From Endozoicomonas sp. SCSIO W0465 (GTDB lineage Bacteria > Pseudomonadota > Gammaproteobacteria > Pseudomonadales > Endozoicomonadaceae), in assembly GCF_023716865.1 (NCBI RefSeq), contig NZ_CP092417.1, positions 5,434,001 through 5,498,000 on the forward strand: a stretch of DNA of 64,000 nt, written 5' to 3'. This document shows, piece after piece, positions 44,041 through 52,067 of the stretch; position 1 is the stretch's first letter, and every line of letters begins with the position of its first letter. The notes below the pieces were generated by a model that was not told the DNA's origin, ran no database searches, and worked only from the letters and a program-made list of their open reading frames with translations. The position numbers and the translations under genes are program-made.

Positions 44041-45347
44041 ACTCGGTCTTTATACTCCACCACCTTAACGGCAATTTTGAACAGCTTGGCGATCACTGTT
44101 GAAGGCTGAGCCCTCTGCATCTCTGTATCCTTCAATACAGTGGTTCTCATTTCGTAATGCAGAACATACGCGGCACAGGCGTAGTACATACGCAATGCAT
44201 TCGCCCGAAAGCTCATATCCGATGTCCGATCACAGGACAGATCATTTTTCAGGTGTTTGATGTAGTTTTCATCCTGTCCTCTGGGACAATAGAACTGATC
44301 ATAAATGCACCGGGCCGAGGCATTCTTGATGGAGGTTACAACAAAGCGAGGGTTATCACCCATCTGGTTCACTTCAGCCTTATATATGACACGTGTATCC
44401 AGCCCTTTCCAGCTCTTCGCCTGATACTGTGCCTCGCCATACAGACGCACTCGGTAAGGTATCGGTAATTTATTCAATCGAGCGTAAGCTGTTCGTGCTT
44501 GCAGGCAGAGGCGAGCTTCCGCCATGCTTTCATCCGACATTGGCCGTAAGGCCGTTGGATGCCCAGCGCCTTTACCCAGCACGTAATCAGCAGCTTTATC
44601 CTGCTCAACAACGCGCATCAGCTCCGGCTGGGAAAAGTGACTGTCTCCCCGGATGATGAGATGTGTTTTCGGCCATGACTGCCGGATCAGCGTCAAAAGA
44701 CGTTTAACAATGGCGGCATTTTCCCGTCCTGAGGGTGTTTTCCCTGGCCGCAGAATGGCTGTAATCAACTTCCCGCTCAAGCCTTCAAAAATCATCAGTG
44801 GCAAATAGCAGGTATTGCCGTATTTGGTGTTGAACAAGCTATACTGTTGAGCGCCGTGGGTCAGGCTGGCTGTGTGGTCCAGATCAATGACTGCCAGCTT
44901 GGGCGGTTTTTTATAGCTGCTGAGAAAATGCTCTGCAAAGGCGTAGGCCAGGTCGTATATATCCCTGCGGGACAAGCCCTTCCCGAGTCGTGAACATGTG
45001 GGGGCTGATGCCAGATGGGTCTCGGCATTCAGAGGACTGCGACCGACAGCCAGCTTGAACATCGGGTCCTTACGCAAGTGGTTGCTGTCATTGGCATCCT
45101 GATATCCGCAGGCCATTTGAAGCACTCGTTGCGTTAGAAGATCCTGCATGGAATGGTCAATATAGGATTGATGTCGTTTGTCCTGGATTGCCTTGACGAG
45201 CCGGGGAATTAGCTCACTGCGGATGGCCATTTCATGCAGTAACAGCGCGCCAAAATCGGAGGACAACTCTCCTCCGTTAAAGTCAGCTCTGACAGTTTTA
45301 CCATTAACAGGGTGAAAACGAAGGGTTTCTTGTGTATGTTTCGTCAT
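43974..45347 (-). pseudogene. IS1380-family transposase, C-terminus replaced by read-through into ISNCY-like DNA
   Basis: From ATG 45347 the protein reads MTKHTQETLRFHPVNGKTVR and shows the IS1380 (DDE_Tnp_1_4) pattern: ADFNGGELSSDFGALLLHEM, KLAVIDLDHTASLTHGAQQY (first Asp pair), HLIIRGDSHFSQPELMRVVE (second Asp), and QDENYIKHLKNDLSCDRTS (Glu). The native frame runs to KVVEYKDRV at about 44041; beyond that, the last 20 or so residues come from the inserted element. It may still be nearly complete. Upstream lie nested inverted repeats (AGCAGGTTCCG at about 45349 with CGGAACCTGCT at about 45413; CCCAATCA/TGATTGGG inside). Confidence 0.8.
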
Positions 45348-45426
45348 AGCAGGTTCCGGATTGCTTCTTCCGAAGCTTTTTTTGGTCGACCCAATCATAT
45401 CAGGTGATTGGGCGGAACCTGCTCTT

Positions 45427-46002
45427 ATTTATGAAATATTCGGGTTAGAGAAGTTTGGTCTGGAGTTGCATAGAGAGAAATCGCAGATAATTCCTGCAGG
45501 ATGGATTGCAGCTCAGAGGGCCAATCAATCAGGTAAGCGTCTTTCGACGTTTAACTTCCTGGGGTTCACCTGTTACTGGGGTAAGATGCGAAAAGGTGGT
45601 TGGCGACTGAAGTTCACCAGCCGTAAAGATCGTTTTGCATCGAAGCTCAAAGGGTTAAGGGAGTTCCTCTGGAAGCGCCTGAGTTCTGACCGGGTGCAAA
45701 CGCTGAAGAGAGCGATTCGGGGGATCAAGGGATGGATCAACTATCATGGGATCACAGACAATCAAGGACGGGTCAGGCAGTTCATTCTGCAAGGCAAACG
45801 AACGATCCACAGATGGCTTAATCGTCAGGGAGGAAAAGGATACTTGAGCTGGGGAAAGCTGGTGAAAATTCTTAAAGTGTTGGCGTATCCAGAGAGCTGG
45901 AAAACGGTGTCAATGTTCCGGTCTCACCGAACATGTGTGGGGACACGGGTCTATCGGGAGCCGGATGCGGTAATTCCGGGGCTTTTACAGGTTGGCGGAT
46001 GA
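45427..46002 (+). pseudogene. ltrA: Group II intron reverse transcriptase/maturase, C-terminal fragment
   Basis: The frame encodes about 190 residues: EKFGLELHREKSQIIPAG, STFNFLGFTCYWGKMRKGGW, then the maturase (GIIM) domain LKRAIRGIKGWINYHGITDN, RQFILQGKRTIHRWLNRQGG and PESWKTVSMFRSHRT. The catalytic YADD region and everything before it are missing, cut off at the IS1380 boundary. Downstream, GAGCCGGATGCGGTAATTCC at 45958 looks like the first half of intron domain V, truncated before its 3' strand. The intron cannot splice or move in this form. Confidence 0.82.
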
Positions 46003-46079
46003 AAAGTGAGGGGTTGCAACAGAAATAGCCTTCAGAGGAAGATTGATTTGTAAGGATCAAAACTTCTGAAGGATCAGAC

Positions 46080-46591
46080 ATGTCTGCAACCCCATCACTT
46101 CGTCCTATGTTCGCATTTCCTGGCTGGGTAATCGAGCGAATTGATATTGACTGGAATATCAAACATGCCTTTGTCCATCTCCGTCGGGATGGCCGTATAC
46201 AACACGTCAGATGTAGTAAGTGCGAAACACCTATGGGGCAGATGAAGACAAACGATCGAAGCGTTCAGGATCTGCCACTGGGGACTCTTCAGGTAAATCT
46301 TCTCTTCACTGCATTTCAAGGGCGTTGCTCTCGTTGCGGTAATATAGAAACAGTCACGCCTCCGGGGCTTGCACCTAAAGCTCAAGCAACAGAGCGACTT
46401 AAAAGGCATGTCAGCCATCTATGCCGCTATATGCCATGTGACAAGGTTCCTGAATTCATTGCTATCTCTGGCGGCACCGCTCGTCGCTGGGATAAAGAGA
46501 TGCTCATGAAGATGCTGCCTGCACCCAAGCGGGATGGTATTCGCGCTCTTCTTATCGATGAAAAATCCATTGGTAAGGGGCATCATTTTTT
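46080..46591 (+). pseudogene. ISL3-family transposase, N-terminal fragment
   Basis: About 170 residues beginning with a start ATG at 46080. The zinc-ribbon HVRCSKCETPMGQMK and GRCSRCGNIETV, then LCRYMPCDKVPEF and LLIDEKSIGKGHHF with the first catalytic Asp, are typical ISL3 features. The frame ends abruptly where the IS66-type element begins at 46592. The missing C-terminal part is not found on the other side of that element. Sequence just upstream (GGGGTTGCAACAGAAATAG, from 46011) is a plausible ISL3 left end. Confidence 0.85.
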
Positions 46592-48199
46592 GTAACTGTT
46601 CAGCACCCCCACATAAATCTGGAATTTTCTGATTTTTATACCATCCTCTTAAGCACCATTTTTCCACAATATTCGCCAGCATGATTCCAGAACTACCCGC
46701 AACTATGTCGGCTGAGATTCTCTTGAAAGAGAATGCAGAGCTGCGGATGAGAGTTGCCTGTCTGGAAGAGCGATGTCGAGAATTGGAAGAAAAGGTTGGC
46801 AAGAACAGTCAAAACAGCAGCAAGCCGCCATCGTCTGATGGTTATCAAAAACCTTGTAAAAACAGTAATTCTCCAGATCATTCTGACGACCTTTCCGCAG
46901 ATAAAGGTACCGATCCATCGGATGAAAAACCCAATCCTAAAAGTCTGAGACAGTCTTCTGGTAATAAAGCCGGTGGAAAGAAAGGGCATCAGGGCACTTG
47001 TCTTAAACAGGTCGATATCCCTGACTATATTGAGTACCTTCCGGTTAAAGAATGCAATAAATGTCAGGCGTCTCTTCTTGATAGTGAGCCGGTCAAATAT
47101 ATTGAACGACAGGTGTTTGAACCAGGGAGACCGGGTGAATTTGAAGTAACGGCCCATAGAGCTGAAGTAAAAATCTGCACTTGTGGTTGTCGGAATCAGG
47201 CTGAATTCCCGGAAGGTGTTACCGCTGCCGCACAATATGGCTCAGCCACACAGGCTATGGCCGTCTATCTTAACCAATACCATTTCCTGCCTTTTAAGCG
47301 CGTGTCAGAGTATTTTAATACTCTCTATAAAATGAGTGTAAGTGCAGGCACTGTCGCCAATTTTGTGGCCAGAACCTATGAAAATCTGGCTTCTACTGAA
47401 GAGGTTATTCGTGACGCCTTGCGGGAATCGTCTGTTGCCGGAGCCGATGAAACGGGTATGCGGGCCGAGGGCTCTTTGCACTGGCTACACGTTATGCGGG
47501 ATGAACAATGGACGCTCTACTACTTGTCTGAAAAGCGAGGTCGTGAGGCCATGGACACGATGGGCATACTGCTAACATTTGCAGGCGTTCTGGTTCATGA
47601 TCATTGGAAATCCTATTTTGCATATGCGGCAACTCACGTACTTTGCAATGCCCATCACCTGAGGGAGCTTTTGGGTGTTGTTGATAGGGACAGCAATCAA
47701 CTGGCGTTGCGATTGATGAAGCTACTGAGGCTTTCCTGGCATTACTGCAAGGGCTTTAAGACCATAGGTATGCTACAGATGCCAAGTGTTGTCTGTGAAC
47801 GAATCGAGAAGATTTATGACCGGTTGCTTCAGCGGGCTCTAATGAAAGAAGTCGTCTATATGGAGAAGCAACGAGAGGAGCTTAAGCGCAAGAAAGTCAA
47901 GAATACTAAAGCTTACAATCTCTTCAAACGACTCACTGAGTTCAAGGCTGAGACACTGCGCTTCATGTCAGATTTTACCATTCCCTTCGATAACAATGGC
48001 AGTGAGCGGGATGTTCGAATGGCCAAGTTAAAGCAGAAAATCTCAGGCTGCTTCAGGAGTGCAGACGGTGGTTCTATGTTTGCACGGATTCGCAGCTATT
48101 TGTCGTCTGCCAGAAAACAGGGAATGGACATATATCAATCACTTCATAGAGCTGTTCGGAATTACTGTAATATGCCTTTGCTCAGTGCTGAATAGTTAC
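46592..48199 (+). mobile_element. IS66-type element, copy 1 (1608 bp), hybrid flanks
   Basis: Ends are GTAACTGTTCAGC (left) and GCTGAATAGTTAC (right), with GTAA at the tip. The flanking octamers differ (ISL3 sequence on the left, AAAATTTG of an IS3 orfB on the right). Copies 2 and 3 have perfect 8-bp duplications, so this copy is best explained by recombination between two IS66 copies that had inserted in ISL3 and in IS3. The element has a single ORF and lacks tnpA and tnpB. Confidence 0.92.
46681..48195 (+). CDS. IS66-family transposase (copy 1), 504 aa
   Basis: TnpC-type transposase: N-terminal coiled coil (LLKENAELRMRVACLEERCR), a Ser/Lys-rich region with NSQNSSKPPSSDG, a zinc-binding-like CNKCQ ... 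CTCGC segment, then the DDE core SSVAGADETGMRAEGSLHWL (about 250-269), GVLVHDHWKSYFAYA (about 302-316), and PFDNNGSERDVRMAKLKQKI (about 440-459). The stop lies inside the right end. The coding sequence agrees with that of copy 3. Confidence 0.95.
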   Translation: MIPELPATMSAEILLKENAELRMRVACLEERCRELEEKVGKNSQNSSKPPSSDGYQKPCKNSNSPDHSDDLSADKGTDPSDEKPNPKSLRQSSGNKAGGKKGHQGTCLKQVDIPDYIEYLPVKECNKCQASLLDSEPVKYIERQVFEPGRPGEFEVTAHRAEVKICTCGCRNQAEFPEGVTAAAQYGSATQAMAVYLNQYHFLPFKRVSEYFNTLYKMSVSAGTVANFVARTYENLASTEEVIRDALRESSVAGADETGMRAEGSLHWLHVMRDEQWTLYYLSEKRGREAMDTMGILLTFAGVLVHDHWKSYFAYAATHVLCNAHHLRELLGVVDRDSNQLALRLMKLLRLSWHYCKGFKTIGMLQMPSVVCERIEKIYDRLLQRALMKEVVYMEKQREELKRKKVKNTKAYNLFKRLTEFKAETLRFMSDFTIPFDNNGSERDVRMAKLKQKISGCFRSADGGSMFARIRSYLSSARKQGMDIYQSLHRAVRNYCNMPLLSAE

Positions 48200-48364
48200 A
48201 AAATTTGTTGTGCATCAGACTCCAGGCGGAACTGCTTGGCCAGAGGGTCCTTCTCATGTTCCTGTTGATTCTGCCAGCGATAAAAGCCACTGCGCCAACC
48301 TGCATTACTTTACAGAGCACCTGCACCGGATAGGCCTCCTTCTCCTGTTGTATAAATGCAAATC
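48200..48364 (-). pseudogene. IS3 orfB 5' fragment (frameshifted)
   Basis: Only about the first 55 codons of orfB remain (QVLCKVMQV and the following region). One C is missing at about 48293 compared with the complete copy (GCGCCAACC against GCGCCCAACC), which shifts the frame. It is inactive. Confidence 0.8.
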
Positions 48365-48667
48365 TTACAACAGGTCTTTCGCGAAGAAGGCCGTCGCCTT
48401 TTTTAATATTTCCTGTTCCATTTTCAACTGGCGGTTTTCAGCTTCCAGCTCTTTTATTCGCTGCTGATCAGGCGTCAAAGCTTGCTGCCCTTTGCCTGGA
48501 AAAGACATTTCCTTTTTTTCATCCTGTTCCCGTATCCAGCGTCTCAGGTTGCCATCATTGATACCAAGACTTCTGGCAACCTCTGTTACAGCCTGCTTCT
48601 GCTCCACTACCATGGCAATGGCTTTACGCTTGAATTCCGGAGAATAATTTTTACGCTGCTTTGTCAC
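48365..48667 (-). CDS. IS3-family OrfA (copy 1), 100 aa
   Basis: The protein is a helix-turn-helix OrfA: YSPEFKRKAIAMVVEQKQAV, EVARSLGINDGNLRRWIREQ, then a leucine-zipper tail ELEAENRQLKMEQEILKK. It is identical in translation to the copies at 54605 and 61279. A slippery A-AAA-AAG lies near its end, the usual -1 frameshift signal that makes the OrfAB transposase, but here OrfB is broken. Confidence 0.9.
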   Translation of the reverse strand: MTKQRKNYSPEFKRKAIAMVVEQKQAVTEVARSLGINDGNLRRWIREQDEKKEMSFPGKGQQALTPDQQRIKELEAENRQLKMEQEILKKATAFFAKDLL

Positions 48668-48733
48668 TTTCTACCTCGTCACTAACTGCACTATTGTGCT
48701 TAACGAGGTGTCCTAAGTCATTAAACCACTTCA

Positions 48734-48800
48734 AACCTGCATTACTTTACAGAGCACCTGCACCGGATAGGCCTCCTTCTCCTGTTGTATAAATGCAAAT
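48734..48800 (-). mobile_element. Second IS3 orfB 5' fragment (67 bp)
   Basis: This 67-base piece repeats 54537-54603 of the complete IS3. It directly follows the outer end of IS3 copy 1, so one IS3 had inserted into another. It ends in ATGCAAAT, where the ISKra4-type element starts. Confidence 0.85.
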
Positions 48801-50408
48801 GGGTGAAAGTCTCATATTGATCACACCCACAGGCCTTGAGCTACAGCAAACAGACGTAACACCAAATTTTTCAACCTGAATGGAGAGCAGCCAAACACAG
48901 CTATGATTCTAACAGCAAACAAAGAGTCAACTGTGAGAGGCCGCTCCGATGGAAGTATGTCAGCCACTAACCAAAGTCGCCAATGATTCCTGTCCTGCTA
49001 TTGACCAACTGCAGCAAAAACTGACCCTCCTTCGTCAGTCCAATAATCCAATCCAGCATTTTGAGGATCATGAAAACGAGATTCACTCCCTCTTTATTCA
49101 GGCGGAGCGAGAAATACTGGCAGAAGAACTGCAAAAATTAGACATCAATAAAGCTTCTATCGAAGTGAATGGGGTCGTGTATCACCAGGCATTACGCAGC
49201 TATCAAACCTACCAGTCAGCAGCAGGACCTGTCCGGGTATTGCGCAGCCTCTACCGCAATGCAGGGGATAAGTGCATTGTCCCTTTAGAGCTCAAGGCTG
49301 GCGTTGTAGAAGGCTACTGGTTACCAAAGGCTGCGAAGCAAGCAGCATGGATGGTTGCCCAGTTGCCGCCCGCGGACGTAAAAAGCTTACTCGATCTAAT
49401 GGGGAATATGTCACCCTCAACCAGCTCTCTGGCACGTCTTCCCAAAAAACTCAACGAACAATGGGAGCAGCACCTTGACCCTTTCGAGACCCTTCTCGCG
49501 GAGAATCTCACAGTACCGCCTGACGCGGTGACGGTAGCTGCTTCCCTTGACGGTGTGATGCTACCAATGAAAGACGGCAAGCGTCAGGAGAAACGTGAAA
49601 AGAGTGTTGCTGATGGCAAACGTACCCGAGGGCCAGCAGGTTGTCAGGAGGCCAGTTGTGGAACACTGTCGTTTTACGATGACCAGGGAGATCGCCTCTC
49701 TACGATCAGGATGGGACGAATGCCTGAAAGCAAGAAAGCGACATTGAAAAAATCCCTTTCAAACCTTCTGGATAAGGTGCTTCAGCAAAAGCCAAATCTG
49801 ACTCTGGTCAAAGTGGCAGATGGAGCCCGGGACAATTGGACATACTTCACCAAAGAGCTACCGGAGGGAGAAGAAATTGTTGATTATTACCATGCGGCAG
49901 AACACCTGAAGAAGGCATTTGACCTGGCTTACGGTGAAAATAGCGCGAAGTCCAAAGAGAAATTCAGCACCTACCGACATATCCTGAAGGAGGAGCCGGG
50001 TGGGGTTGAAAAAATAATCAAGGCACTGGCTTACCAGCATAGCAAGCATCCCCGCCGATCGAAATTAAAGACAGAGTTAAAGTACTTCAGAAAAAACCGG
50101 TTACGGATGAATTATGCAGAACACCTGTCGCGCAACCTGCCCATAGGCTCAGGGGTCATTGAGGCGTCCTGTAAAACGCTGGTTACACAGCGAATGAAGT
50201 GTTCGGGAATGCGTTGGCGGTGTCCCGGGGGGCAAGGCATTCTGACACTCAGGTCACTAATTCAAAGTGGTTGGTTCGACTGTGGCTGGATGCTGCTGTC
50301 GGTAACGTACCGGGCCAAGGTAAATATGGTCAGTGATAATGTGATTCCATTTTCATCAGGGAAGGGTAATATTGAACGTTAGTACTCATCAATATGAGAC
50401 TTTCACCC
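48801..50408 (+). mobile_element. ISKra4-type element B, complete (1608 bp)
   Basis: Perfect inverted ends of at least 20 bp (GGGTGAAAGTCTCATATTGA at 48801; complement ending at 50408) bound one transposase gene. The left flank is IS3 sequence ending ATGCAAAT, the right flank is the galU-side repeat AAACGTTT. The flanks do not match, so one side was rearranged after insertion. The total length equals that of the unrelated IS66 element by coincidence. Confidence 0.9.
48949..50382 (+). CDS. ISKra4-family transposase (element B), 477 aa
   Basis: The protein follows the ISKra4 plan: N-terminal helical region, VNGVVYHQALRSYQTYQSAA (about 65-84) and VRVLRSLYRN, an internal VTVAASLDGVMLPM (first Asp, about 191-204), LTLVKVADGARDNWTYFTKE (second Asp), a DYYHAAEHLKKAF motif, and the C-terminal IGSGVIEASCKTLVTQRMKC with GMRW. 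The Y-H-A-x-E-x-L and G-S-G-x-x-E blocks are family hallmarks. Intact frame; another copy truncated by IS66 lies at 61739. Confidence 0.88.
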   Translation: MEVCQPLTKVANDSCPAIDQLQQKLTLLRQSNNPIQHFEDHENEIHSLFIQAEREILAEELQKLDINKASIEVNGVVYHQALRSYQTYQSAAGPVRVLRSLYRNAGDKCIVPLELKAGVVEGYWLPKAAKQAAWMVAQLPPADVKSLLDLMGNMSPSTSSLARLPKKLNEQWEQHLDPFETLLAENLTVPPDAVTVAASLDGVMLPMKDGKRQEKREKSVADGKRTRGPAGCQEASCGTLSFYDDQGDRLSTIRMGRMPESKKATLKKSLSNLLDKVLQQKPNLTLVKVADGARDNWTYFTKELPEGEEIVDYYHAAEHLKKAFDLAYGENSAKSKEKFSTYRHILKEEPGGVEKIIKALAYQHSKHPRRSKLKTELKYFRKNRLRMNYAEHLSRNLPIGSGVIEASCKTLVTQRMKCSGMRWRCPGGQGILTLRSLIQSGWFDCGWMLLSVTYRAKVNMVSDNVIPFSSGKGNIER

Positions 50409-50428
50409 AAACGTTTAAACGCTTCAAC

Positions 50429-50448
50429 AAAATCGCCTCAGCGATTTT
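50429..50448 (-). terminator. Rho-independent terminator of galU
   Basis: Stem AAAATCGC / GCGATTTT with a 4-base loop begins at the galU stop codon on the minus strand and is followed by a short T-rich stretch. The same 20-base hairpin terminates ugd at 59840-59859. Confidence 0.8.
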
Positions 50449-51269
50449 TAATACAGTTTGTCGTAGCAATAGTTGGTCGCTTCGATAAAGCCTTCGATAC
50501 TGCCACAGTCAAACCGCTTGCCTTTGAATTTATACGCCAGTACGCAGCCACGTTGAGCTTGCATCATCAGGGCATCGGTAATCTGGATCTCGCCACCTTT
50601 TCCGGGTTGAGTATCCCGAATCAGGTCGAAAATATCCGGTGTCAGAATGTAGCGGCCAATAATGGCCAGATTGCTGGGCGCATCCTCTTTAGCAGGCTTC
50701 TCCACCATATTTTCCACCCGGATCAAGTCATCAGAGATGGCCTGCCCGGCAATCACGCCGTACTTATGCACTTCGTTTTCCGGCACTTCCATCACCGCCA
50801 CAATAGAGCAACGGAACTGTTTGTAGAGCAAAGCCATCTGCGACAGCACACCTGGGCCATCCGGATTGATGCACAGGTCATCGGCCAGTACCACGCCAAA
50901 GGGCTGTTCGCCAATCAGCGATTCGCCACTGAGAATAGCATGGCCAAGCCCTTTCATCTCCCGTTGCCGGGTGTAGGAGAAAGAGCACCGGTTAATCAAC
51001 TGGCGGATATTAGTCAGCAGGGATTCCTTATCGGTCCCGGCAATCTGGTGTTCCAGCTCATAGTTGGCATCGAAATGATCTTCCAGGGCTCGCTTGCCCC
51101 GACCGGTGACCATACAGATATCCGCTAATCCGGCTTCCAGGGCTTCCTCAACCCCGTACTCAATCAGCGGTTTGGAGACCACCGGCATCATCTCTTTGGG
51201 CATGCTTTTAGTGGCGGGGAGAAAACGGGTGCCGTAACCGGCAGCGGGGAAAAGACATTTTTTTAACAT
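50448..51269 (-). CDS. galU: UTP-glucose-1-phosphate uridylyltransferase GalU
   Basis: The 273-residue enzyme is full length. Motifs: KKCLFPAAGYGTRFLPATKS (nucleotide-binding loop with the catalytic-region Arg and Lys), MPVVSKPLIEYGVEEAL, GVVLADDLC, VEMPVE-type region MEVPENEVHKYGVIAG, VEKPAKEDAPSNLAIIGRYI, and GKGGEIQITDAL. It makes UDP-glucose from UTP and glucose-1-phosphate, a precursor for exopolysaccharide, LPS and UDP-glucuronate. It now stands between an ISKra4 element and vapBC; the damaged ugd gene lies 8.6 kb away in the same orientation, and the two may once have been adjacent. Confidence 0.95.
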   Translation of the reverse strand: MLKKCLFPAAGYGTRFLPATKSMPKEMMPVVSKPLIEYGVEEALEAGLADICMVTGRGKRALEDHFDANYELEHQIAGTDKESLLTNIRQLINRCSFSYTRQREMKGLGHAILSGESLIGEQPFGVVLADDLCINPDGPGVLSQMALLYKQFRCSIVAVMEVPENEVHKYGVIAGQAISDDLIRVENMVEKPAKEDAPSNLAIIGRYILTPDIFDLIRDTQPGKGGEIQITDALMMQAQRGCVLAYKFKGKRFDCGSIEGFIEATNYCYDKLY

Positions 51270-51385
51270 AAAATCTCTGTAAGAAAGTTAAAGCGTTACA
51301 GCGTTTAAACGTTACAGCCATTGGTAATGAATGAGCAGACAGGCTAGACTGTTTTTGTGTAAAGCATTGTGTAGGAGTTGATGAT
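51270..51385. promoter_or_regulatory. Divergent galU / vapBC upstream region
   Basis: This 116-base interval must hold promoters for both directions. It contains GCGTTACAGCGTTTAAACGTTACAG-like repeats (two TTTAAACG/CGTTACAG units around 51291-51318) related to the repeat array to the right, and TAGACTGTTTTTGTGTAAAGC further on. vapBC is normally autorepressed, and the repeats could be operator sites, but this is speculation. Confidence 0.35.
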
Positions 51386-51586
51386 ATGCCTTCAAACCTC
51401 GCTATAGACGATGACTTGATTGCCCAGGTACAACAGCTGGGTGGCTATAAAACCAAAAAGGCGGCCGTTAATGAAGCGCTTGCCGAATTTATTCGCCATC
51501 GCAAGCAGCTGGAACTGCTGGACGATTTCGGCACCATTGATTACCACGACGATCAAGCCTCCAAAAAAGAGGCCCGTAGAAAATAA
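51386..51586 (+). CDS. vapB: VapB-type antitoxin
   Basis: The 66-residue protein begins with a ribbon-helix-helix-like motif (NLAIDDDLIAQVQQLGGYKT) and KKAAVNEALAEFIRHRKQLE, as in VapB/DUF2191 antitoxins, and ends in an acidic then basic tail that would bind the toxin. ATG 51386 has TAGGAG upstream. Its stop overlaps the toxin start by one base (TAATG), the usual arrangement of a type II toxin-antitoxin pair. Confidence 0.88.
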   Translation: MPSNLAIDDDLIAQVQQLGGYKTKKAAVNEALAEFIRHRKQLELLDDFGTIDYHDDQASKKEARRK

Positions 51587-51984
51587 TGGTATTGGTAGAT
51601 ACCTGCGTATGGTCTGCTGCACTGCGTCGGCGTAATGCTGAATCCGTTCCCAAAGAAGCCATCCTGTTGCAGCGATTAATCCGTCAGCACCGGGCCGTGA
51701 TGATCGGGCCGATACTGCAGGAAGTGTTAACCGGCATTAAGCATGAGGCTCAATTCACACGCTTGTGTGACAAACTCAGTGCCTTTGAACTGCTGCCTAT
51801 TTCTGAAATGGACTATATCAGCGCGGCGACTCAAGCCAACATCTGTCGTAGGCATGGGGTTCAGGGCTCTCATACCGACTTTCTGATTGCTACAATGGCC
51901 ATCAAACACCAGATCCCTGTACTGACAACAGATAAAGACTTTATCCACTACCGCAAACACATACCTGTTGTTTTGTATAGATGA
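51586..51984 (+). CDS. vapC: VapC-type PIN-domain ribonuclease toxin
   Basis: The 132-residue PIN protein has the acidic residues of the active site: VLVDTCVWSAALRR (Asp4 region), IGPILQEVLTGIK (Glu, about residue 46), HTDFLIATMAIKH (Asp, about residue 97) and LTTDKDFIHY (Asp, about residues 115-117). VapC toxins cut RNA, often tRNA or rRNA, and are held in check by VapB. The gene appears intact. Such pairs can stabilise nearby DNA, and this one sits in an area otherwise full of IS. Confidence 0.9.
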   Translation: MVLVDTCVWSAALRRRNAESVPKEAILLQRLIRQHRAVMIGPILQEVLTGIKHEAQFTRLCDKLSAFELLPISEMDYISAATQANICRRHGVQGSHTDFLIATMAIKHQIPVLTTDKDFIHYRKHIPVVLYR

Positions 51985-52067
51985 AACGTTCAATCGTTAA
52001 AGGTTTCAATGCTCTTTTAAACGTTTAAACCTTCAACGCTGCAACAAAATCGCCGCAAAGAAGTTTC
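51985..52067. repeat. First unit of an intergenic repeat array (left part)
   Basis: After vapC, the sequence GCTCTTTTAAACGTTTAAAC, CTTCAACGCTGCAACAAAAT and CGCCGCAAAGAAGTTTC begins a repeat of about 95 bases. It is interrupted by IS66 copy 2 after GAAGTTTC, continues at 53684-53699, is interrupted again by IS3 and resumes at 54974. Confidence 0.75.

Larger units (their letters stand above)
48200..48733 (-). mobile_element. IS3-family element copy 1, truncated by IS66
   Basis: This segment matches 54439-54973 of the complete IS3 copy apart from a few substitutions and one lost base. It keeps the outer end (complement of TGAAGTGGTTTAATGACTTA, finishing at 48733), orfA and the first part of orfB. 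The remaining orfB and the other end were lost at the IS66 junction. Confidence 0.88.

Noticed and set aside
46693..47235. A 180-codon minus-strand frame repeated in each IS66 copy
   Set aside because: It is antisense to the transposase and repeats only because the IS repeats; its composition is that of a shadow frame.
48801..50408. ISKra4 element B and the IS66 element as one composite because both are 1608 bp
   Set aside because: Their ends, transposases and target duplications are unrelated; the equal length is coincidence.
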